Part shown: one piece after another, positions 1-5,848 of the stretch | How the letters are laid out: each line of letters starts with the position of its first letter | How positions within the stretch are numbered: the first letter of the stretch is position 1 | Source of the DNA: Kiritimatiellales bacterium | GTDB taxonomy: Bacteria; Verrucomicrobiota; Kiritimatiellia; Kiritimatiellales; Pontiellaceae | Direction of reading: 5' to 3' | DNA length: 7,525 nt | NCBI GenBank assembly: GCA_013042165.1 | Contig: JABDQT010000231.1 | Coordinates: 1 to 7,525, forward strand | The notes under the pieces: model-generated | Seen by the model: the letters and a program-made list of their open reading frames with translations, nothing else | The model's database searches: none | Told to the model about the DNA's origin: nothing | Translations under genes and position numbers: made by a program

Positions 1-797
1 ATGTAGGTGCAGCCGTAAATGGTGTCCACGCGGGTGGTGTAGCAGGAAATTTTATCGGTGTTGTCCCCTGCCCCGTCTTCGCGCGGCACGATCGGGAAAT
101 CAATTTCGGCGCCTTCGGAGCGGCCGATCCAGTTTTTCTGCATGGTCTTGACGCGGGTCGGCCAGCCGTCGAGCGTATCGAGATCGTCGAGCAGGCGCTG
201 GGCATAGTCGGTGATTTTAAAGAACCACTGATCCATCGACTTTTGGTCGACTTCGGAATCGCAGCGTTCGCATGCGCCGTCGACCACCTGCTCATTGGCC
301 AGTACCGTTGCGCAGTCGGGGCACCAGTTGACGTTGGAGTTCTTTTTGTAAGCGAGGCCCTGTTTGTAGAATTGAATGAAGAGCCACTGCGTCCATTTAT
401 AATAATCGGGCATGCAGGAGGTGACTTCCTTGTCCCAGTCATACATGCAGCCCCAGGCGCGGAGCTGCTCCTTCATGGTGGAAATGTTAGCGGCGGTGTA
501 TTCCGCCGGCGGCGTACCGGTTTTAATAGCGGCGTTTTCGGCGGGCAGCCCGAACGAGTCCCAGCCCATCGGCGTGAGCACATCAAAGCCCTGCATCTTT
601 TTATAGCGCGCAACGGCATCGCCGATAATGTAGTTGCGGCCGTGGCCGACGTGCAGTTTGCCGGAGGGATACGGAAACATCATCAGGCAGTAGTACGGAT
701 TATCCGCCGCCGCCAGATCGGTCTTAAAATCGCCGTTGTCGTCCCAAAAGTTCTGCCACTTGGTTTCGATATCACTGAAAGGATAATTTTCCTGCAT
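1..797 (-). CDS. leuS: leucyl-tRNA synthetase, N-terminal 265 residues (runs off window)
   Basis: This is a cytoplasmic class I aminoacyl-tRNA synthetase that charges tRNA-Leu with leucine using ATP. The frame is open from the ATG at 797 to the window edge, giving 265 residues of a protein usually about 800-900 long. Visible landmarks are the [16 protein letters not shown] block with the HIGH-type signature HVGH (residues 49-52), the [13 protein letters not shown] block (78-90), a zinc knuckle pair C159-P-D-C162 and C176-E-R-C179, and the start of the CP1 editing domain with TTRVDTIYG (254-262). Many LeuRS proteins have TTRPDT there, so Pro is Val here; the flanking Thr, Arg and Asp are kept. 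The start is supported by GGAG seven bases upstream. The gene lies 179 bases after the Minf_1886-family gene in the same direction, so it may have its own promoter. Identification is secure; the KMSKS and anticodon-binding parts lie outside the window. Confidence 0.97.
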   Translation of the reverse strand, partial: MQENYPFSDIETKWQNFWDDNGDFKTDLAAADNPYYCLMMFPYPSGKLHVGHGRNYIIGDAVARYKKMQGFDVLTPMGWDSFGLPAENAAIKTGTPPAEYTAANISTMKEQLRAWGCMYDWDKEVTSCMPDYYKWTQWLFIQFYKQGLAYKKNSNVNWCPDCATVLANEQVVDGACERCDSEVDQKSMDQWFFKITDYAQRLLDDLDTLDGWPTRVKTMQKNWIGRSEGAEIDFPIVPREDGAGDNTDKISCYTTRVDTIYGCTY

Positions 798-892
798 CGC
801 CCTGCTCCGTTCAAATTTTCAAAAGACGGGCAATAATAGGGATTAGCGATGGCAATTCCATCTCCAAACCTTGTAAAAATGGGATCTGCTTT

Positions 893-969
893 CCCTCTTT
901 CACTCGAGCATGGCGAGAGAGGGTTCGCAACGCGAAGCAGGGAGCGAAAGCTCCGGAAATTTCCGAAGC
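893..969. repeat. cluster of short palindromes/hairpins between Minf_1886-family gene and leuS
   Basis: Four inverted structures are packed into 77 bases. An imperfect hairpin spans 893-923 (CCCTCT facing AGAGGG). TTCGC-AAC-GCGAA lies at 924-936. A perfect hairpin GGAGC-GAAA-GCTCC with a GNRA-type tetraloop lies at 941-954. The palindrome CGGAAATTTCCG lies at 954-965 and extends with one mismatch to 950-969. They begin seven bases after the stop codon of the upstream gene. No long T-run follows directly, so a classical terminator is not clear. The block could be a REP-like dispersed element, an RNA-processing or stability element, or part of a leuS leader. What I see is the symmetry; the role is inference. 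Confidence 0.5.
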
Positions 970-976
970 AAAACTT

Positions 977-1387
977 CTAGTCGGCCGAAACGGACTGCTC
1001 AAGAAGGCGGGTGATCGGCTCCTTGGGTCGGAATGGATGGAGAAAGGCTTCAGTGAAATCGTAGCCTTTCATGAAGTCGTCAATGGAGTCCTCGTCTGTT
1101 TTTCCCAGCAGACCTTCCTGAACAAGGTTGAAGACAATGTTGCCAAAGTCGATGCATTCATGGATCCCCCACTCGAAAAGAACGCGCTTGGCGATGGGCC
1201 CATACTCCAGAAGGGCATATTCGCGCATTCCTTCGAGCAGCTCCTGTCCCGAAACATGGCGGGGCTTTTCGAGCTTGCGCACGGTGTGGTCGAGTCCTTC
1301 GCGGACAAACAGATAAGCTTGAACACTGTAGCGATCGTCCTTCTCGAGAACGGTTTCAAGCAATTCGTATATGTTCGGGGTATTCAT
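977..1387 (-). CDS. Minf_1886-family conserved protein of unknown function (PVC-restricted)
   Basis: This 136-residue soluble protein has no signal peptide or membrane segment. I recognise the family from its overall pattern: an N-terminal helix with YELLETVLEKDDRY, a central RYxxxAYxFVxEGL-like stretch, HVSGQELLEGMREYAL, FGNIVFNLVQEGLLGKTDEDS, then YDFTEAF and a short tail. This matches the Planctomycetes/Verrucomicrobia-restricted family called Minf_1886, whose function is unknown, and it is the best lineage marker in the window. The start ATG at 1387 overlaps the stop of the HIT gene by four bases (ATGA), and GGAAAG lies just upstream, so translation is probably coupled to the HIT gene. 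Co-occurrence with a nucleotide hydrolase is suggestive only; I do not assign a biochemical role. Confidence 0.88.
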   Translation of the reverse strand: MNTPNIYELLETVLEKDDRYSVQAYLFVREGLDHTVRKLEKPRHVSGQELLEGMREYALLEYGPIAKRVLFEWGIHECIDFGNIVFNLVQEGLLGKTDEDSIDDFMKGYDFTEAFLHPFRPKEPITRLLEQSVSAD

Positions 1388-1806
1388 CGTCTTTCCAACT
1401 GACTACGCAATTTATCTGCCAAGTCATTCATTTCTTCAACATTATCGTATTTTTTGGCATTCCAGTTCCAGTGATGGCCGTCTTTGTCGAAGCGCGGTAT
1501 TACATGTACGTGTATGTGTTCGACCTCCTGACCCGCGGCCTTACCGTTGTTCTGCATAATATTGACGCCATCCGCTCCCAGCCCGTTCATTTGTGCCTGC
1601 GCAATCCTTTTGGCGGTAATGTGGAGCTTGGCGATCAAATCGTCCGGTGTTTCGCCGACCGGATCGCAGTGCTTTTTAGGAATCACCAGCGCGTGGCCCT
1701 TGATAATCGGGCCGATATCCATGAAGACGAGGACATCATCGTCTTCGTGGATGATGGTTGCCGGGATCTCCTGTGCGACTATTTTGCAGAATATACAGTT
1801 ATTCAT
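1384..1806 (-). CDS. HIT family protein (histidine triad nucleotide hydrolase/transferase)
   Basis: This 140-residue cytoplasmic protein of the histidine triad superfamily acts on nucleotide phosphoramidates or dinucleoside polyphosphates in characterised relatives. The catalytic triad H97-I-H99-V-H101 is followed by the usual VIPR. The N-terminus carries C4-x-x-C7 (CIFCKIV) and H46 in PKKHCDP, consistent with the structural zinc site of the Hint/YcgF-like bacterial branch. The core strand VFMDIGPIIKGHALVIPKKH (28-47) matches the family well, and length is normal. Its start overlaps the end of the small membrane-protein gene by eight bases, and its stop overlaps the start of the Minf_1886-family gene by four, so the three form a tight operon. 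The substrate cannot be read from sequence. Confidence 0.95.
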   Translation of the reverse strand: MNNCIFCKIVAQEIPATIIHEDDDVLVFMDIGPIIKGHALVIPKKHCDPVGETPDDLIAKLHITAKRIAQAQMNGLGADGVNIMQNNGKAAGQEVEHIHVHVIPRFDKDGHHWNWNAKKYDNVEEMNDLADKLRSQLERR

Positions 1807-1987
1807 GGTTTTTCGATGCCTGCTCGACGCCGCTCGGCACGAACACCTCGGATTTTTCGTTTTTCAGGTAGAAATAGCGGGTAGCCAGACCGATAAACAA
1901 CAGGGCGCAGATCACCAGAATATAACGCTTCTCTTGATCCGTTAGCCAAAACGCCGTCTGCAGAGGGCTGGGCTTTTTTTCCACCAT
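1799..1987 (-). CDS. small single-span membrane protein, unknown function
   Basis: This predicted 62-residue protein has a polar N-terminus (MVEKKPSPLQTAFWLTDQEKR), one hydrophobic segment at about residues 22-40 (YILVICALLFIGLATRYFY), and a charged C-terminal tail ending SKNHE. The ATG at 1987 is preferred; a TTG two codons upstream (1993) is in frame, and neither has a clear Shine-Dalgarno sequence. The stop lies inside the first codons of the HIT gene (8-base overlap), which supports a real gene coupled to it. The WLTDQEKR-plus-helix pattern recalls the N-terminal anchor of some ComEA-like helix-hairpin-helix proteins, but no such domain follows, so that resemblance is weak. I do not recognise a family. 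The first gene of the putative three-gene operon. Confidence 0.6.
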   Translation of the reverse strand: MVEKKPSPLQTAFWLTDQEKRYILVICALLFIGLATRYFYLKNEKSEVFVPSGVEQASKNHE

Positions 1988-2059
1988 TTGCAAAATCGTA
2001 CCACAAGCGGGCCGAAAAAGCAGGCAGATTCGTAGATGGAATAGGATTATCTCTGACTT

Positions 2060-2683
2060 TTAAGGGGTCGGAGGACGTTCTTCTTCCAGGTCCGGCGGTG
2101 TTGGTGGCGGATCTTCTTCGCGATCGCCATCCCCTGGAACGGGGGGCAACCCGGGCCGCGGGGGCATCCCGGAACCGCCGCGACGACCATGCTTACGAAA
2201 CTGGTTGCGCGCTCGATCCATGAAGAGCGCATACTTTTCCTTCCCGAGCAACTTTTCCATTTCCATCCTATTGCGCACCAGTATTTTGAGCTGATCGGCC
2301 TGCGCCGCTGTAACGGCATCTATGGCGGCATCGATTTCCGCTTCTGACGCACCGTCATCCTGCAGTTTCGAGAGTTGCTTACGTGCTTCGGAAATCTGCT
2401 TTGAGTTGGCTTTCATGGCTTCGCCATGCGCCATTTGGAGCTGACGAATCTGGTTGCGCTGCTCTTCGCTCACTCCTATTTTATCGAGCGATCGCTCCAT
2501 AAGCTGGAGCCTGCGCTCCTGCATTTCCGCCTTCCGCTCGGGCGAGGATTCGCGCCACCCTTCCCTGCGCTGCTTTTCCGGACGGAATGTTTTTTTATCG
2601 CTGTGTGGCACATCATTGGTTGGCTGCGCAACGGATGAAAAGGCCAGAGCCAACGAGGCTATAATCATGAGCTTTGTTTTCAT
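2060..2683 (-). CDS. exported Spy/CpxP-like helical protein with proline-rich acidic tail
   Basis: This 207-residue protein begins with a clear Sec signal peptide: MKTK, a hydrophobic core IIASLALAFSS, and a likely signal peptidase I site after SVA (residue 19). The mature part is strongly charged and helical. Residues 45-165 carry ERKAEMQERRLQLMERSL, GVSEEQRNQIRQLQ and a long coiled-coil-like region, resembling the periplasmic Spy/CpxP (LTxxQ) fold, in which related proteins act as chaperones or metal/stress sensors. SEEQRNQI takes the place of the LTxxQ motif. From about 168 the chain becomes basic and glycine-rich, then a low-complexity Pro/Asp/Glu tail runs to the end. The ATG at 2683 is chosen over an upstream TTG (2731) because AAAGG lies eight bases before it and the signal peptide starts there. 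It follows the peptidase gene by 59 bases. Family assignment is by pattern and is moderate. Confidence 0.8.
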   Translation of the reverse strand: MKTKLMIIASLALAFSSVAQPTNDVPHSDKKTFRPEKQRREGWRESSPERKAEMQERRLQLMERSLDKIGVSEEQRNQIRQLQMAHGEAMKANSKQISEARKQLSKLQDDGASEAEIDAAIDAVTAAQADQLKILVRNRMEMEKLLGKEKYALFMDRARNQFRKHGRRGGSGMPPRPGLPPVPGDGDREEDPPPTPPDLEEERPPTP

Positions 2684-2742
2684 TCGAGTACCTTTCGAAC
2701 TTGTGTTCGGTCGTATAACGAAACGTAACAAGGGGCTATTGC

Positions 2743-3870
2743 CTACAAAAGCTCAAACTTTTTCGGACTCGTTGCCAGATAGCGGAATCCTGCTTCCGTG
2801 ACCACGACCGTATCTTCGATGCGGACGCCGCCGAGTCCGGGATAGTAGAGTCCGGGCTCGACGGTGACGACTTGGCCGGCCTCCAGCGTTTCGCCGCTGG
2901 TTCCCAGCCGGGGTCGCTCATGGATATCAAGCCCCACCCCGTGCCCGGTTCCATGGATGAAGCCGATGTGCTTTCCGTCCTTTTCGACCGTCTCGAAACC
3001 GCGCTGCAAAAAAACCGCCTGAGCGGCTTTATGCACTTCGTCGGCACAGATGCCGGGTTTTACCGCGCGAAGCGCCTCGGTCTGCGCCGCCCTGACGGCG
3101 CCATAAAGCTTTTTGAGTTCTTGCGGAGCCGGCCCGCGGCAAACGGTGCGGGTGATGTCGCCCCAGTATCCGCTCTTTTCGCTGCGGGGAAAGATATCGA
3201 GAATGATCGATTGGCCCGCATGGAGCGGGCCTTCGCCGCGTTCATGCGGATCGGTTGCCTGCTCGCCGCCGGCGACAATCGTATCGTTTCCGGCACAGTC
3301 GTGTTCGATCAGAATTTGATTAATGCGCCGACGCACCGCGTCCGAGGTCAGCGGGATCTTTCCTGCCAGCAGCCGGTTTTGCCGGTCTATCCTTGATGAC
3401 TCGATCAGCCCAACGGCAGCCTTCATGGCGGCGACGGCGGCGCGCTGGCTCCTGCGAAGCAGGGCGATTTCCTCCCTGCTTTTAATGCTCCGCTCCGGAC
3501 AGACCGGGGTCCCTCTGATGCTTACAGCAACGCCTTTTTTCTGCAGAAACTGAAAAAGTCCGGCGGGGAAATCCTTCGGAACCTGAACTCGGCGTAATCC
3601 TAATAATTCCATCACTTTACGGATCTGTTCGCCGAAGTCGTTCGCCTTCTTTCCCGCCAGGCCCAGCTCACCCGGCGTGTAAACGCAGGTTCCGGTTTTT
3701 GATTGCCGGACGGCGCGCTCTTTTTCCATTTTTGAAACGATCAGATAATTGCCCGCTGCGGTTTGCAGATACAGAAATGGATCCGGAGCGGTAAATCCGC
3801 TCAGGTAGCGGATGTTTGTGGTGCTCGGCGATGAACCGGATAGCAAAATCAGCCCTGTTAATCGATTCAT
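2743..3870 (-). CDS. M24 family metallopeptidase (Xaa-Pro dipeptidase/aminopeptidase P-like)
   Basis: This 375-residue cytoplasmic dinuclear metal peptidase would release N-terminal residues preceding proline. Residues 1-125 form a creatinase-like N-terminal domain (TTNIRYLSGFTAPDPFLYL). The pita-bread catalytic domain starts near 130 (IKSREEIALLRRSQ). All five metal ligands are present: D225 (ILDIF), D238 (GYWGDITRT), H310 (HGTGHGVGLD), E338 (TVEPGLYYPG) and E352 (RIEDTVVV). H209 (DPHERG) and H317 (DIHERP) match the usual substrate-side histidines. The D-to-D spacing is 13 residues, against 11 in E. coli aminopeptidase P, because of the FPRSEK insertion. A strong GAGGAGG lies ten bases before the ATG. 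The gene is divergent from dnaA across a 291-base spacer. Distinguishing pepQ from pepP or a looser M24B hydrolase is not possible from sequence alone. Confidence 0.93.
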   Translation of the reverse strand: MNRLTGLILLSGSSPSTTNIRYLSGFTAPDPFLYLQTAAGNYLIVSKMEKERAVRQSKTGTCVYTPGELGLAGKKANDFGEQIRKVMELLGLRRVQVPKDFPAGLFQFLQKKGVAVSIRGTPVCPERSIKSREEIALLRRSQRAAVAAMKAAVGLIESSRIDRQNRLLAGKIPLTSDAVRRRINQILIEHDCAGNDTIVAGGEQATDPHERGEGPLHAGQSIILDIFPRSEKSGYWGDITRTVCRGPAPQELKKLYGAVRAAQTEALRAVKPGICADEVHKAAQAVFLQRGFETVEKDGKHIGFIHGTGHGVGLDIHERPRLGTSGETLEAGQVVTVEPGLYYPGLGGVRIEDTVVVTEAGFRYLATSPKKFELL

Positions 3871-3968
3871 TTAGGCACAACCTCCTCTAAATCCTCATCT
3901 TACAGGATTTAAATTTGTTATTCTCGTGTTCGTGGTCCAATAGTTTTCAATCATTGTGTCGGCTATAT

Positions 3969-4008
3969 TGTGGCCAACCAATTTTTATTAACCACATTTT
4001 GTGGTGTG
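3969..4008. other. cluster of degenerate DnaA-box-like sites upstream of dnaA
   Basis: Three 9-mers ending in CCACA lie within 40 bases: TTGGCCACA on the minus strand (3969-3977), TTAACCACA on the plus strand (3988-3996, one mismatch to TTATCCACA), and CACACCACA on the minus strand (4000-4008). The last two create a perfect inverted repeat ACCACA-TTT-TGTGGT (3991-4005). The segment between the first two is AT-rich. The position, just upstream of dnaA, fits autoregulation or an origin. None is an exact consensus box, so the call is tentative. Confidence 0.4.
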
Positions 4009-4040
4009 CAATTTTTTATCGCGGTTTTATGGCTAATCAC

Positions 4041-4069
4041 TTGAGCATGTAATGTGCTTAATCTATTTT
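4041..4069 (+). promoter_or_regulatory. candidate sigma-70-type promoter for dnaA
   Basis: TTGAGC (4041-4046) and TATTTT (4064-4069) are separated by exactly 17 bases; each hexamer matches its consensus at four of six positions. Transcription would start near 4076, giving a leader of about 85 bases. The spacer contains the minus-strand box-like TTAAGCACA (4053-4061), so DnaA binding there would block this promoter, as expected for autoregulation. Both the promoter and the regulation are inferred. Confidence 0.4.
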
Positions 4070-4161
4070 CAAAACTCGCTTAACGGAATAGGAAGTTACT
4101 GGCTGTTAATAACTTGTCAATAAACAATATTACACGCATCAGGGGACGATCGGTTTAGGAC

Positions 4162-5544
4162 ATGGAGAAGGATCACCTAAAAATTTGGGAAGAGGTATGC
4201 AAACAGCTTAAAGGCATCCTTTCCCGGGATATTTTTGATCGCTGGATTGCTGTAATCCAATGCGTCGACCTGACCGGCAATAAGATGTGTCTCGCTGTGG
4301 CGAACGATTTCTATAAGGATTGGTTGGAGGAAAACTATCTGCCGATGATCGCCAAGACGGTCATGGTTGTAACCGGCAAGGAGATGGAGTTGTCGCTGGA
4401 AGTCGATTCCGACTGCTTTAAAGCCGATCATGTGGACGTTGAGCCGGAGCAAACCGCTCCGATCTCGTTACCCAATCTTACGCGGCCTGGAAACAGAAAG
4501 CAGGACCACAATCTGAATCCGAATTATACGTTCGATTCCTATGTGGTCGGCCCGGCGAATCAGTTTGCCCATGCGGCCGCCCTGGCGGCGGCAAACTCGC
4601 CGTCGCGTACTTACAATCCGCTTTTCATCTATGGCGGGGTCGGACTCGGTAAAACCCACCTGATGCAGGCAATCGGCAACCACATCATAAAAAAGAAGCC
4701 GAAATCGAGAATCTGCTACATTACCTGCGAAACCTTCACGAACGAATATATCGACGCGCTGCAAAACAACAGCGTCATGGCTTTCCGGAAGAAATACCGC
4801 AAGATTGATATGCTGATGATCGACGATATCCAGTTCCTGGATGGCAAGCAGCGACTTCAGGAGGAGTTTTTCCACACCTTCAACAGCCTTTTTGAAGGGC
4901 ACCGACAGATCATCCTGACATCGGATCGCACGCCGAGCGAACTGGCCGGCCTTGCCCCGCGTCTGATTTCCCGTTTCGAATGGGGACTGGTGACCGAGCT
5001 CGGCAAGCCGGATGTGGAAACGCGTACGGCTATCCTTCGCAAGAAGGCGGAGCTACTGAATCTTAATATCGGCAACGAGCTGATTGATTATCTGGCGCAG
5101 CGCGTTTCATCCAATGTACGCAGCCTGGAAGGCGCCCTTATTCGCGTTGCTACCTTCATGTCGCTTACCAACCAGAAAATCGACACACAAAAGGTTGAGG
5201 AGTTGCTGCACGATCTGCTGGACAAAGAGTCGAGGTCCGCGATCAACGTGGATCTCATTCAGCGCACCGTAGCGGAGTACTTTGATTTACGGCCCTCCGA
5301 CCTTACCGGGAAGAAAAGAACCCGCGACATTGCATGGCCGCGCCAGATCGCCATGCATCTTTCCCGTACAATGACGGCGCAGTCTTTCCCGGTACTCGGC
5401 GAAGCATTCAGCCGCAACCATGCCACGATTCTTTATGCCGACAACCTGGTCTCAACCAAGGCTTTGGAAGATAACAGCCTGCAGCAGACCCTCTCGATCT
5501 TGAAAGATCAGATCAGTAAGAATTGCTCGAAGGCCCTTCAATAA
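4162..5544 (+). CDS. dnaA: chromosomal replication initiator protein DnaA
   Basis: This 460-residue AAA+ ATPase binds DnaA boxes, opens the origin and loads the replicative helicase. Domain I spans about 1-75 (IWEEVCKQLKGILSRDIFDRWI), with a short linker to about 115. The AAA+ core carries Walker A GGVGLGKT (158-165), Walker B MLMIDD (217-222), sensor I around TSDR (253-256), box VII R267/R271 (PRLISRFEWG, with E where Gly is usual), and sensor II R320 (NVRSLEGAL). Domain IV starts near 360 and keeps R386 and R394. The signature helix reads EAFSRNHATILYA (414-426): compared with E. coli GGRDHTT it is one residue shorter, with Asp to Asn at 419 and Thr to Ala at 421. An in-frame TAG two codons upstream fixes the ATG at 4162, although AGGA sits only one base from it and AGGGGA is 15 bases away, so the ribosome site is poor. 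A strong terminator follows. Confidence 0.98.
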   Translation: MEKDHLKIWEEVCKQLKGILSRDIFDRWIAVIQCVDLTGNKMCLAVANDFYKDWLEENYLPMIAKTVMVVTGKEMELSLEVDSDCFKADHVDVEPEQTAPISLPNLTRPGNRKQDHNLNPNYTFDSYVVGPANQFAHAAALAAANSPSRTYNPLFIYGGVGLGKTHLMQAIGNHIIKKKPKSRICYITCETFTNEYIDALQNNSVMAFRKKYRKIDMLMIDDIQFLDGKQRLQEEFFHTFNSLFEGHRQIILTSDRTPSELAGLAPRLISRFEWGLVTELGKPDVETRTAILRKKAELLNLNIGNELIDYLAQRVSSNVRSLEGALIRVATFMSLTNQKIDTQKVEELLHDLLDKESRSAINVDLIQRTVAEYFDLRPSDLTGKKRTRDIAWPRQIAMHLSRTMTAQSFPVLGEAFSRNHATILYADNLVSTKALEDNSLQQTLSILKDQISKNCSKALQ

Positions 5545-5570
5545 ATGCCTTCAACTCATCTATCAATTAA

Positions 5571-5601
5571 AAAAAACCGTCTCTCTCCGAGGCGGTTTTT
5601 T
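5571..5601 (+). terminator. intrinsic terminator after dnaA
   Basis: A 13-base-pair stem (5571-5583 with 5589-5601), containing one G-U pair, closes a five-base loop TCTCC. The stem has a CCGTCTC/GAGGCGG core flanked by six A and six T, so it can work in both directions. It begins 26 bases after the dnaA stop codon. It implies that dnaN is mainly transcribed from its own promoter rather than as a dnaA-dnaN operon. Confidence 0.92.
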
Positions 5602-5672
5602 GGATTTAAGCCGTCTGAGACCAGAGTGTTTAATCAGTAAATCTTAATTTGCTTATCTGTTAATATGTGCTC

Positions 5673-5760
5673 AATAACCTGTGGAGTTTCCAGTGATAAA
5701 AATAACAACTTGGAGTTTTGAACAGGTCACCTAATCTATACTCAGTTTATGAACAGGGTT
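5673..5760 (+). repeat. about 30-base degenerate direct repeats (three units)
   Basis: Unit 1 (5673-5700) and unit 2 (5701-5730) both begin AATAAC and carry TGGAGTTT (5682-5689 and 5711-5718). Unit 2 and unit 3 (5731-5760) share AGTTT followed by TGAACAGG (5714-5726 and 5744-5757, with one extra A in unit 3). The common AGTTT recurs at 29- and 30-base intervals, about three helical turns. This iteron-like layout would place a bound protein on the same DNA face. The repeats are imperfect and their function is inferred from location. Confidence 0.5.
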
Positions 5761-5777
5761 GTTGTCATTTTCAAACT

Positions 5778-5804
5778 TTTACGGGTGACGGGGTTAGGTA
5801 AAAT
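5778..5804 (+). promoter_or_regulatory. weak candidate promoter for dnaN
   Basis: TTTACG (5778-5783, four of six) and TAAAAT (5799-5804, five of six) are spaced by 15 bases, shorter than ideal. A start near 5811 would give a leader of about 80 bases. A dnaN promoter is expected in this spacer because a strong terminator separates it from dnaA, but this exact site is a guess. Confidence 0.25.
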
Positions 5805-5822
5805 AGGTACGTTTTGATGCGG

Positions 5823-5848
5823 TTGTTCACAGATACTAATAATAGTAA
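5823..5848 (+). other. DnaA-box-like site followed by TAN trinucleotide run (possible basal unwinding element)
   Basis: TTGTTCACA (5823-5831) matches the relaxed box TTATNCACA at all but one position. Two bases later comes TAC-TAA-TAA-TAG-TAA (5834-5848), in phase, followed by more AT-rich sequence. DnaA-trio elements in characterised origins are repeats of 3'-(G/A)A(T/A)-5' next to a DnaA box, and four of the five triplets fit. The GC-rich spacer usual between box and trios is missing, so the match is partial. Confidence 0.35.

Noticed and set aside
243..836. Long plus-strand reading frame of 197 residues
   Set aside because: It lies antisense to leuS, whose identity is certain, and its product resembles no family.
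811..1002. 63-residue minus-strand reading frame in the leuS upstream gap
   Set aside because: It overlaps the end of the Minf_1886-family gene in another frame, has no ribosome site or recognisable family, and its sequence is explained by the palindrome cluster.
1803..2006. 67-residue minus-strand frame starting TTGTGGTAC
   Set aside because: It overlaps the small membrane-protein gene in another frame, lacks a membrane segment or family, and has no ribosome site.
2872..3396. 174-residue plus-strand frame
   Set aside because: It is antisense to the M24 peptidase, which has all five metal ligands, and has no recognisable features.
4868..4876. TTTTCCACA, a match to the relaxed DnaA box, inside dnaA
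   Set aside because: It encodes part of the conserved FFHTF stretch; roughly half a match to this relaxed pattern is expected by chance in a window this size.
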